From positions 28,421 through 92,420 of the forward strand of contig JAEWYW010000046.1 of assembly GCA_023458535.1 (NCBI GenBank): a stretch of 64,000 bases of DNA. The letters run 5' to 3'. Numbering within the stretch: position 1 is the stretch's first letter; each line of letters starts with the position of its first letter. Source of the stretch: Bacteroidota bacterium (GTDB taxonomy: Bacteria > Bacteroidota > Bacteroidia > Flavobacteriales > Weeksellaceae). Of this stretch, positions 34,321-41,419 are shown piece by piece. The notes beneath the pieces were generated by a model. The model saw only the letters and a program-made list of their open reading frames with translations. It did no database searches and had not been told where the DNA came from. A program made the position numbers and the translations under genes.

Positions 34321-35166
34321 TTAGTTAAGTGGAATGGCATAAAAATAATTCTCCCAATAACCCGAAGTGGTAAAAAACTTTCTTCCTGTATTCGTTCCAT
34401 TTACCGTCGTGGGTAGATTTTCAACCATTAAGTATAAGGTTATCTGATCTACTAAAACCTCTATTAAACTGGATCCCATCACGAAATTATCGTTATCAGC
34501 ACCTCCAGGGTTTATATCTTTAAATCCATGTAACTGACCTGCATAAGAAGTTAAAGCTCCTGCTGGTCCCAGATGATTAAAGCCAGTTTGTGAAATAGCA
34601 GAGTTGGAAGTTGAAGATGACAAATACATGTGCAGCCAAAGAATTTGTCCGTTCGCAATGTTCGTTTTAAAAGTACTTCCGGCATTTACTACCCACTTCC
34701 CTTTTGATAAGGTGATAGAACCATTAAGATATTTGTATTTGATACCAGAATCGTCTGACGTTGTAGGAATTTCACCTCCGGTGCTGGTTCTAAAGAAAGT
34801 TCCTCGAACAAGATCTTTAAGGTTTCCAGGCATCCTCCACGTTCCAACACCATTTGCATCACTCATTAAAACCTTTTCCGCACCTTGCGTTCCATCTACA
34901 ATCTTAATTGCACCTGCTGTTGAACTCGTAATTTCAACTCTTCTCGTTGGTACTGAAGTTCCTACACCAATATAGCCTTCTTTAGTTACGACAACATCGT
35001 CTGTTTGTTGTAAAGCACTAGGTGCTCCAGAATTTGGATTTGCTGTTGCAGCAGAATTTTTACCATCAACATGTAAAATTTGCTGTGGATTATTAGTATT
35101 GATACCTACTTGAGACTTAACCGTGATACCAAGTATTAAACTAAAAACTAAAATATATTTATTCAT
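34321..35166 (-). CDS. Secreted repeat-family protein, paralogue B (second of three)
   Basis: A 281-residue exported protein, middle member of the tandem trio. It shares with its neighbours the signal peptide, VGINTNNPQQILHVDGKN, the linker EGYIGVGTSVPTRRVEI, AIKIVDGTQGAEKVLMSDAN and GVGTWRMP. It also shares the C-terminal domain with ITLSKGKWVVNAGS, HLGPAGALTSYAGQLHG, ITLYLMVENLP and the final ENYFYAIPLN. The C-terminal domain reads as an antiparallel beta-sandwich in which the 'GKWVVNAG' strand and 'YLMVEN' strand are the best conserved parts. It is 26 bases from paralogue C and 20 from paralogue A, so the three form one operon. The function is unknown. Confidence 0.75.
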   Translation of the reverse strand: MNKYILVFSLILGITVKSQVGINTNNPQQILHVDGKNSAATANPNSGAPSALQQTDDVVVTKEGYIGVGTSVPTRRVEITSSTAGAIKIVDGTQGAEKVLMSDANGVGTWRMPGNLKDLVRGTFFRTSTGGEIPTTSDDSGIKYKYLNGSITLSKGKWVVNAGSTFKTNIANGQILWLHMYLSSSTSNSAISQTGFNHLGPAGALTSYAGQLHGFKDINPGGADNDNFVMGSSLIEVLVDQITLYLMVENLPTTVNGTNTGRKFFTTSGYWENYFYAIPLN

Positions 35167-35186
35167 AATGTGTTATTTATTGTGAA

Positions 35187-36032
35187 TTATTCTACAGGTA
35201 TAGCGTAAAAATAATTTTCATAAGCGTCAGTACTGAAGATATACGAACCTACTCTTTCGTCATTCCGTGGTAGTGAATTAGAATTATCAATGAGAAGGTA
35301 TATTCTGGTATTGGCCGTTACTTGAATAATTGAAGATCCGGAAATAAAGTTTGAACCTTGATGAGTGGCTGTATTGTTAGCTGTGTTAGGGTTTCCAAAA
35401 ATAAGGTTGGCATAACTTGTTACAACTCCTGCAGGTCCAAGATGACTGAATCCTGTATGCTGTATAGCTGTGGTAGAACTTGATAGATAGGCATGCATCC
35501 AAAATCTCTGACCTAATGCTTCATTCGAACGAATAGTTAAACCCGCATTTACAATCCATTTCCCAGGTGTTAAATCGATATAGATTCTAGTGTATTTCAT
35601 TGCTCCCATCGTATTCGCAGAGCCGTCAGAGACAATATCAACTTTCGGACTTGGATAAACTCCTAATGCTACCGCCTTAAAAGAGTTTGGAAATTGCCAG
35701 GTTCCCACCCCATTCGCATCACTTATTAAAACTTTGCCATCACCTTGTGTGCCATCAACAATTTTAATTGCACCATTCGTGGATCCATTGTTGAGTTCTA
35801 CTTTTACTGATGGGGTGATTGTACCTACACCCAAATTACCTTGGTTGGTAATCACTACATCGTTTTGAATTTGAGAATTGGTAAGTGTAACAGAATTATT
35901 TTGAGGGTTGTCTTTGGCTCCATCAACATGGAGAAGAGCTTTGGGATTTGCAGTATCAATCCCTACTTGTCCTGTCTGTCCGAAGGTAAAACTTCCCAAG
36001 CAGAAAATAGAGCATAAAAGATATTTCTTCAT
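35187..36032 (-). CDS. Secreted repeat-family protein, paralogue A (first of three)
   Basis: A 281-residue exported protein at the head of the trio's operon. I use the ATG at 36032, which opens a clear signal peptide (MKKYLLCSIFCLGSFTFGQ); the ATG 19 codons earlier would bury it. It shares VGIDTANPKALLHVDG, NLGVGTITPSVKVELNNGS, AIKIVDGTQGDGKVLISDAN, GVGTWQFP, LTPGKWIVNAGLT, HLGPAGVVTSYANLIFG and the final ENYFYAIPVE with its paralogues. Paralogues A and B are closer to each other than to C. No catalytic or sorting motif is seen. The unusually long upstream gap suggests regulation of this operon. Confidence 0.75.
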   Translation of the reverse strand: MKKYLLCSIFCLGSFTFGQTGQVGIDTANPKALLHVDGAKDNPQNNSVTLTNSQIQNDVVITNQGNLGVGTITPSVKVELNNGSTNGAIKIVDGTQGDGKVLISDANGVGTWQFPNSFKAVALGVYPSPKVDIVSDGSANTMGAMKYTRIYIDLTPGKWIVNAGLTIRSNEALGQRFWMHAYLSSSTTAIQHTGFSHLGPAGVVTSYANLIFGNPNTANNTATHQGSNFISGSSIIQVTANTRIYLLIDNSNSLPRNDERVGSYIFSTDAYENYFYAIPVE

Positions 36033-36494
36033 TGTGGTTTGGTTTGAATAAATTTTTAATTGTGATTGTATTGCATGAAGGATAAACAACTATGATAAAT
36101 TTCAAAGTTGTTCACATTGCTTTTAGGAGATGAGGTAAGTAATTTCCTTAATCATTTGTGTTTTTTTTGAGAGCATTAAAGTTTTCTACTGTGTTTTTAG
36201 AACCTTTAATCTTAGTTAAAATAAATTTCAACAACTGGAAGCAAAATTATTATTTTTATTGCCTTAAAGAGAAGAAATGACTTATGTTTCGCTGGAATCA
36301 GGACAATTAAAAAAAACAATAAAACACTGATTTACAATAACGTAAAATTGTAAAACAAATTTTTACGTAAGTTTTTAATAACTGATTATAAAATAAAGAT
36401 TTCGATAAATTTCTTTTAGAAAAATTGGATTCTTTCTTAATGTATACATTTAGAAATCTGTTTTATATATGATAAAAATATTCAAGAATCTCAA
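36033..36494. other. Non-coding gap upstream of the three-paralogue operon
   Basis: About 460 A+T-rich bases without a credible gene on either strand. The only structure I see is an imperfect inverted repeat at 36340-36367 (ACGTAAAATTGT facing ACAAATTTTTACGT, around AAA). I do not find a full TAnnTTTG promoter close to the ATG at 36032, so the start of the operon transcript could lie far upstream. Confidence 0.5.
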
Positions 36495-36527
36495 AAATAA
36501 AAGCACCTACAAATCTGTAAGTGCTTT
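36495..36527 (-). terminator. Intrinsic terminator of the CAU tRNA gene
   Basis: AAAGCAC-CTACA / TGTAA-GTGCTTT forms a hairpin at 36500-36527, followed on the minus strand by TTATTTTTGA, ten bases beyond the tRNA 3' end. Confidence 0.78.
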
Positions 36528-36536
36528 ATAATCAAG

Positions 36537-36610
36537 TGGCCCCACTTGGGCTCGAACCAAGGACTTGCTGATTATGAGTCAGCTACTCTAACCAACTGAG
36601 TTATAGGGCC
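36537..36610 (-). tRNA. tRNA with anticodon CAU (tRNA-Ile2 favoured over elongator tRNA-Met)
   Basis: 74 bases fold as a standard tRNA on the minus strand. The acceptor stem GGCCCTA pairs with TGGGGCC (one G-T), the D arm is AACTCAGTTGGTTAGAGT, the anticodon stem-loop is GCTGACTCATAATCAGC with anticodon CAT, the T arm is CTTGGTTCGAGCCCAAG and the discriminator is A. CCA is not encoded. It is not an initiator: position 1-72 is paired G-C and the GGG/CCC initiator stem is missing. The acceptor pairs C4-G69 and C5-G68 resemble those that let TilS convert CAU to lysidine in tRNA-Ile2, so isoleucine (AUA) is favoured; elongator methionine remains possible. Confidence 0.9.
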
Positions 36611-36637
36611 TCACAAATTGGTTAATTTTCGTGTGTG

Positions 36638-36668
36638 CAAAAATAATAAAATTTCCTTCGCCACCAAA
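36638..36668 (-). promoter_or_regulatory. Promoter (TTTG - 19 bp - TATTTTTG) of the CAU tRNA
   Basis: On the minus strand TTTG (complement of 36665-36668), a 19-bp spacer and TATTTTTG (complement of 36638-36645) form an ideal Bacteroidota promoter about 28 bases upstream of the tRNA. It lies immediately after the epimerase stop codon. Confidence 0.78.
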
Positions 36669-36672
36669 CTTT

Positions 36673-37071
36673 TTATGCCTTTTCTTGACACAATTCTACC
36701 AATACCCCATTGGTGGATTTGGGATGCAGAAACACAACTAATTTGTTATCAGCACCATCCTTTGGATCTTCGGAAATAAATTCAAAGCCTTCTTTTTTTA
36801 ATCTTTCTATTTCATGATGAATATTTTCTACACCGAAAGCAATATGATGTATACCTTCTCCTTTTTTTTCTATGAATTTAGAAATTGGACTGTCTTCTCT
36901 TGTTGCTTCCAACAATTCAATTTTTGAATCTCCAACTTCATAAAATGATGTGGTGACTCCTTCTCTTTCAACTTTTTCTTGTTTATAATTAGGCTTTCCT
37001 AAAAGTTTTGCAAATAACTCGTCGGAAAAACCCAAGGATTTCACAGCAATACCCAAATGTTCAATTTTCAT
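36673..37071 (-). CDS. mce: Methylmalonyl-CoA epimerase
   Basis: A 132-residue cytoplasmic enzyme of the vicinal-oxygen-chelate (glyoxalase) fold, interconverting (2R)- and (2S)-methylmalonyl-CoA in propionyl-CoA metabolism. Two beta-alpha-beta-beta-beta modules are visible: KIEHLGIAVKSL with the first metal-ligand histidine (His5) and KIELLEATREDSPI, then EGIHHIAFGVENI with the second histidine and VLVELCQE with the C-terminal glutamate ligand. Length and motif spacing are normal. It is divergent from rbfA, with adjacent back-to-back -7 boxes. Its partner, methylmalonyl-CoA mutase, is not in the window. Confidence 0.93.
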   Translation of the reverse strand: MKIEHLGIAVKSLGFSDELFAKLLGKPNYKQEKVEREGVTTSFYEVGDSKIELLEATREDSPISKFIEKKGEGIHHIAFGVENIHHEIERLKKEGFEFISEDPKDGADNKLVVFLHPKSTNGVLVELCQEKA

Positions 37072-37131
37072 AATAAATTGTTTTCTAAAAAGCCTGTTCT
37101 CATTGTAAAAACATACTTTTAATTATTCAAA

Positions 37132-37139
37132 CAAAAGTA
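37132..37139 (-). promoter_or_regulatory. -7 promoter box of the epimerase gene
   Basis: Minus strand TACTTTTG fits TAnnTTTG and would give a leader of about 50 bases. It is separated from the rbfA -7 box (37141-37148) by one base. Confidence 0.5.
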
Positions 37140-37140
37140 T

Positions 37141-37148
37141 TAAATTTG
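37141..37148 (+). promoter_or_regulatory. -7 promoter box of rbfA
   Basis: TAAATTTG fits the consensus and ends four bases before the rbfA ATG at 37153, implying a leaderless or near-leaderless transcript. Confidence 0.55.
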
Positions 37149-37152
37149 CGTC

Positions 37153-37515
37153 ATGAACGAAAGTAACAGACAAAGAAAAGTATCACAAATTATACAGGAA
37201 GATTTCGCAGAATTGTTCAGAAAGCAGGCTGCAGAAAGTTCAGAAAATTTTTTAGTGAGCGTTTCGGATGTAAAAGTGACTGCAGATTTGAGCATCGCAA
37301 AAATATATTTGAGTATCTTTCCTCAAGAATTTCGTAAACCTATTATGAAGGAAATTGAGACCAACTTATCTCAATACAGGAATTTTATTGGTCAGAAAAT
37401 GGGAAAGCAGGTGAGAATTATCCCAGATTTAAAATTTTATCTTGACACTTCGTTGGATGATGTGGAAAAACTTGATAAGGAGTTGAGAGGAGAAGGTGAT
37501 AATCCCATTTTATAG
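37153..37515 (+). CDS. rbfA: 30S ribosome-binding factor RbfA
   Basis: A 120-residue KH-fold protein that assists late maturation of the 30S subunit and 16S rRNA 5' end. The family features are present: an N-terminal helix ESNRQRKVSQIIQEDFAELF, then VSVSDVKVTADLSIAKIYLSIF (central beta strands with the ADLSIAK motif), then RNFIGQKMGKQVRIIPDLKF with the RxIPxLxF signature and the end LDDVEKLDKEL. Length is normal. It is followed 28 bases later by an FtsX/LolC-like permease gene, probably co-transcribed. Confidence 0.94.
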   Translation: MNESNRQRKVSQIIQEDFAELFRKQAAESSENFLVSVSDVKVTADLSIAKIYLSIFPQEFRKPIMKEIETNLSQYRNFIGQKMGKQVRIIPDLKFYLDTSLDDVEKLDKELRGEGDNPIL

Positions 37516-37543
37516 ATTCTAATAGATTTCTGAAGTTAAGATT

Positions 37544-38749
37544 TTGAAAAACATCTCATTTTACATCGCCGCAAGATATTTGATTTCCAAAAAAGGAAGT
37601 ACAGCTGTTACTTTTATTACCTGGTTATCAGTGGCAGCAATGTCTGTTGCGGTTACTGCGATGTTTGTGATAATTTCTGTATTCTCTGGTCTTGAAGATT
37701 TAAATAAAGATCTTATTGCTAATCTTCACGCAGATCTCACCATTAAAAGCAAGAAAGGAAAAACCTTGCAGAACATAAATGGAATTGAGAAAGCATTAAC
37801 TGCCAATAAAGATATTGCAAGTTTTTCTAAGGTAATTGAAGAGAAAGCATATGTAAGCTATAAAGGTAAAGGAGACATCGCTTATCTAAGAGGTGTTGAT
37901 GAGAATTACATTAGAGTAAACCCTATCAATAAGAATATTTTTTACGGAAAGTACATCAGTTCAGATCAACCTTCTGATGCTTTGATGGAAAATTCCTTGA
38001 ATCTCCGTCTGGCTATCCCCGTTGGTTCAAATTCTGAATTTGCCACCATTTTTATGCCTAAGCCAGGAACTGGACTTATTAATAAAGAAGAGGACATTTA
38101 CAATAAGGCCGATATTTATGTAACAGGAGTTTTTCCAGGTAATGACCAAGTAGATAACTACATTATCACTTCCATCGGATTAACAGAACAGCTTCTCAAT
38201 CTGCCCAAAAATTCTGCGTACAGCATTGTTATTAAACTTAAAGACCCACTAAAAGCAGACGAAATAAAAACCAGTTTGAGCAAATCTTTGGGAAAGGATA
38301 TAGAAATCAAAACAAAATCTGAGGAAAATGCCGCATTTTGGAAAATGATTAATACCGAAAAACTGATGATTTATCTGATTTTTGCTTTAGTTATTTTCAT
38401 CACGACTTTCAATCTGGCAGGAGCCATTATTATTTTACAATTAGACAAAAAAGAACAAGCAAGATCACTAATTTCTTTAGGGCTTCCACTTGCCCATCTG
38501 CGACAGATCTATTTTTATACGGGATTATTAATTGTAGTTGCAGGTGTTATCTCAGGTTTGATTTTGGGAACCATATTATGCTATTTCCAGATGAGTACAG
38601 GATTTTTTAAAGCAAATGCTACTTTGCCTTTCCCTGTGAAAATAGTTACCAACAATTACTTAGTTGTTGCAGCTACAGCGTTGGTTTTCGGCATTAGCGT
38701 TTCCTGGATTTTCTCTAAGATCAACAAAGACTATATTACCAAAACTTAA
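37544..38749 (+). CDS. FtsX/LolC-like ABC transporter permease
   Basis: A 401-residue inner-membrane protein of the MacB/LolC/FtsX permease type. One transmembrane helix lies near the N-terminus (STAVTFITWLSVAAMSVAVTAM; ISVFSGLEDLNKD follows), then a large periplasmic domain (about residues 50-265) and three C-terminal helices (LIFALVIFITTFNLAGAIII, FYTGLLIVVAGVISGLILG, YLVVAATALVFGISVSWIF). This is the LolC/LolE layout, suggesting lipoprotein release from the inner membrane, but no LolD ATPase is adjacent. The start codon is TTG at 37544: no ATG or GTG lies nearby in frame, and KNISFYIAARYL is the expected opening. It is probably co-transcribed with rbfA. Confidence 0.85.
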   Translation: MKNISFYIAARYLISKKGSTAVTFITWLSVAAMSVAVTAMFVIISVFSGLEDLNKDLIANLHADLTIKSKKGKTLQNINGIEKALTANKDIASFSKVIEEKAYVSYKGKGDIAYLRGVDENYIRVNPINKNIFYGKYISSDQPSDALMENSLNLRLAIPVGSNSEFATIFMPKPGTGLINKEEDIYNKADIYVTGVFPGNDQVDNYIITSIGLTEQLLNLPKNSAYSIVIKLKDPLKADEIKTSLSKSLGKDIEIKTKSEENAAFWKMINTEKLMIYLIFALVIFITTFNLAGAIIILQLDKKEQARSLISLGLPLAHLRQIYFYTGLLIVVAGVISGLILGTILCYFQMSTGFFKANATLPFPVKIVTNNYLVVAATALVFGISVSWIFSKINKDYITKT

Positions 38750-38771
38750 CATAAAAACATTTCTTTTTTTG

Positions 38772-38779
38772 TAATTTTG
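38772..38779 (+). promoter_or_regulatory. -7 promoter box of the secreted nuclease gene
   Basis: TAATTTTG fits TAnnTTTG, 17 bases before the ATG at 38797. Confidence 0.48.
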
Positions 38780-38796
38780 AAGCCCATTTTGAATTT

Positions 38797-40575
38797 ATGA
38801 AAAAACAAATATTTTTTTGCCTGCTGCTTATAGCATCTCAATTGGCATGGGCACAAGCTCCCGCAAACTACTACGATGGCACTGCCGGCTTATCTGGTGC
38901 TCCTTTAAAAACCAAATTAAGCCAAATCATTACCAATGGTCATCAGGATCATGGTTATAACGGCTTATGGACCGCATATCAAACCACCGACAGAGACTAT
39001 TTTTACGAAAATAATGGTAAAATATTAGATATTTACTCCGAAAATCCTACAGGACCAGATCCATATGAATATAGTCCGGGAACTAACCAATGTGGAAACT
39101 ATTCTGTTGAAGGTGATTGCTATAACAGGGAACACATTGTTCCTCAAAGTTTATTCAATGAGAATTCACCAATGGTATCCGATGTCCATTTTATTCGTGC
39201 TACAGACGGAAAAGTAAATGGGATGAGATCAAATCATCCATTCGGAAAGGTTGGAACAGCATCTTTTACTTCATTGAACGGTTCGAAAGTTGGGAATTCA
39301 GTGTCAATGGGTTATGGAGGAACAGTTTTCGAACCTATCGACGAATTTAAAGGCGATGTGGCAAGGATGATTTTTTACTTCGTTACCCGTTACGAAACAC
39401 AGCTTTCAAGCTTTAGCGACGGTAATATGCTTGGCAATACTGCATATCCAGGATTGCAAACATGGGAACTCAATCAGTTATTGGCGTGGAATGCCTTAGA
39501 TCCTGTTTCAGCTGTAGAAGTTCAGAGAAATAATGCATCATACACCTTCCAAGGAAATAGAAATCCTTATATCGATAATCCTTCATTCGTCAATCTGGTT
39601 TGGGGTACACCCACTGTTGATACCGAAAATCCTACTGCTCCAACAAATCTGGTGGCGAATAACCCAACCTCAAACTCGATTGCACTCAGTTGGACTGCTG
39701 CAACAGATAACGTAGGTGTAATTGGATATGATGTTTATGCCAATGGCGTTTTAAAAGCTACCGTTTCTGGAACCAATACTATTGTGCAAGGTTTAGCATC
39801 ATCAACATTGTATAATTTCCATGTTATTGCAAAAGACGCATCAGGTAACTCATCCACGCCAAGTAATACTGCTACCGAAATTACGCTTGCAGGAACTGGA
39901 GGTGGCACGGGAACATGCGGAACTGAAACATTCAGTACCATACCAGCAAGTTCAAGCAGTTACGAAACCAGAGTCTGGACAGGTACCAACAACATACAAT
40001 GGACCGCTACTGATGCTAGGACAGATCAAAATATCAATGGAAAAGCAATAAATGTACGTAACGGAAAACTTTTAAGTTCTACAATTGCGGATGGAATTTC
40101 CAGTTTGACATTAACCACAAAATTGCCTTTTAGTGATACTGCAGGTAATTTAACCGTTAAGATTAATGGCAATACAGTGGGTACAATTCCTTACTCAACA
40201 TCAGCGACGACGACAACTATTAATGGCATAGACGTTCCAGGAAATATCATTATCGAGATTGTAAACTCAAATTCAAAGAGAGTATCTATGGACGATCTTA
40301 CCTGGACTTGTTACAGCACCTTAGGTACCTCTGAAGTTGAAACTTCTTCAAACTTCAGCATCTACCCCAATCCTGTTAAAAATAATACCATCAACGTCAA
40401 TGGCAAGAATTTAAAGACCATTCAAAAAGCTCAGATATTTAATTTGAATGGAGCACTTCTCCAAACCATTCATCAGCCATTCATCAAGGGAAATCAAATT
40501 CATTTGCGTACATCTACAAAAGGAATTTACATTCTAAAATTAGATAATACAACATCTAAATTCATCATGGAATAA
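38797..40575 (+). CDS. Secreted endonuclease I-family nuclease with Fn3 and T9SS type A sorting domain
   Basis: A 592-residue extracellular nuclease. A signal peptide (IASQLAWAQ) is followed by an endonuclease I domain (about 25-270): CYNREHIVPQSLFNENSPMV contains the catalytic histidine, DVHFIRATDGKVNGMRSNHP the metal-site asparagine region, and FKGDVARMIFYFVTRY a typical helix. A fibronectin type III domain (about 278-365, TAPTNLVANNPTSNSIALSW) and a lectin-like strand-rich region follow. The last ~75 residues (NFSIYPNPVKNN, AQIFNLNGALL, KGIYILKL) are the type A T9SS sorting domain. The protein probably degrades extracellular DNA or RNA for nutrients. It has its own promoter box and terminator. 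Confidence 0.9.
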   Translation: MKKQIFFCLLLIASQLAWAQAPANYYDGTAGLSGAPLKTKLSQIITNGHQDHGYNGLWTAYQTTDRDYFYENNGKILDIYSENPTGPDPYEYSPGTNQCGNYSVEGDCYNREHIVPQSLFNENSPMVSDVHFIRATDGKVNGMRSNHPFGKVGTASFTSLNGSKVGNSVSMGYGGTVFEPIDEFKGDVARMIFYFVTRYETQLSSFSDGNMLGNTAYPGLQTWELNQLLAWNALDPVSAVEVQRNNASYTFQGNRNPYIDNPSFVNLVWGTPTVDTENPTAPTNLVANNPTSNSIALSWTAATDNVGVIGYDVYANGVLKATVSGTNTIVQGLASSTLYNFHVIAKDASGNSSTPSNTATEITLAGTGGGTGTCGTETFSTIPASSSSYETRVWTGTNNIQWTATDARTDQNINGKAINVRNGKLLSSTIADGISSLTLTTKLPFSDTAGNLTVKINGNTVGTIPYSTSATTTTINGIDVPGNIIIEIVNSNSKRVSMDDLTWTCYSTLGTSEVETSSNFSIYPNPVKNNTINVNGKNLKTIQKAQIFNLNGALLQTIHQPFIKGNQIHLRTSTKGIYILKLDNTTSKFIME

Positions 40576-40580
40576 ATACT

Positions 40581-40606
40581 AAGGCCGATTGTATCGGTCT
40601 TTTTTA
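40581..40606 (+). terminator. Intrinsic terminator after the secreted nuclease gene
   Basis: AAGGCCGAT / ATCGGTCTT with a TGT loop and one G-T pair, followed by a T run. Confidence 0.8.
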
Positions 40607-40618
40607 TATCTTTAAACA

Positions 40619-41374
40619 ATGGATTCATTACAAAAATTAGGTTTAATAGGAAGAAATATTTCGTATTCCTTTTCTAAAAAATATTTTGAGAATAAATTCA
40701 AAGAACTTCACATATCAGATTGCTCGTACGATATTTTTGATTTGCAGAATATCGAAGAAATAGAAACTATTTTCAATCTAAAAAACCTCATCGGCTTTAG
40801 CGTAACTATTCCCTATAAAGAGCAAATTATCCCTTATCTTGACACGTTAAGTGAGGAAGCTGATAAAATAGGAGCTGTCAATTGTGTAGCCATCCAGAAC
40901 GGCAAAAGAATTGGATATAACACCGACGCATTTGGTTTCGAAAAAACACTGCTAAAGCATAAAACACCTCAACAAAATTCCGCATTGGTTCTCGGTGATG
41001 GCGGCGCAGCAAAAGCGGTTAAATTCGTGCTTGAAAAAAATCATATTCCTTACAAAACCGTTTCCCGAAAATCTGATATTAACTTCGAGAGCCTGAATTC
41101 AGAAATCGTTTCCAAACATCCTATCATCATTCAGTGCACTCCTGTAGGAACTTTCCCGAATGTAAATGATTGTGTCACCTTTCCATTTGAAGGAATAACC
41201 CCTGAACATTTAGTGATAGACCTCATTTACAATCCTGAGGAAACACAGTTCATGAAGAATGCAAAAAAAAATGGTGCAAGTGTTGTGAACGGACTCTACA
41301 TGCTTGAACAGCAAGCAGAAAAAGCTTGGGAAATTTGGAACTATGCAAAAAAAAACCATAATTTAGTAGATTAA
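40619..41374 (+). CDS. aroE: Shikimate dehydrogenase
   Basis: A 251-residue cytoplasmic enzyme reducing 3-dehydroshikimate to shikimate with NADPH in aromatic amino-acid synthesis. The substrate-binding opening is LGLIGRNISYSFSKKYF (Ser-x-Ser). FSVTIPYKEQIIPYL holds the catalytic lysine, IGAVNCVAIQNG and GYNTDAFGFEKTL the conserved Asn and Asp. The nucleotide loop is VLGDGGAAKAVKFVL, and DLIYNPEETQFMKNAKKNG with NGLYMLEQQAEKAWEIW closes the protein. Length is normal for flavobacteria. It is 45 bases upstream of the DUF349 gene. Confidence 0.94.
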   Translation: MDSLQKLGLIGRNISYSFSKKYFENKFKELHISDCSYDIFDLQNIEEIETIFNLKNLIGFSVTIPYKEQIIPYLDTLSEEADKIGAVNCVAIQNGKRIGYNTDAFGFEKTLLKHKTPQQNSALVLGDGGAAKAVKFVLEKNHIPYKTVSRKSDINFESLNSEIVSKHPIIIQCTPVGTFPNVNDCVTFPFEGITPEHLVIDLIYNPEETQFMKNAKKNGASVVNGLYMLEQQAEKAWEIWNYAKKNHNLVD

Positions 41375-41419
41375 TAGAATTTAGTATTCTTTAAAACACC
41401 ATCACATAAAAGATTTGCT

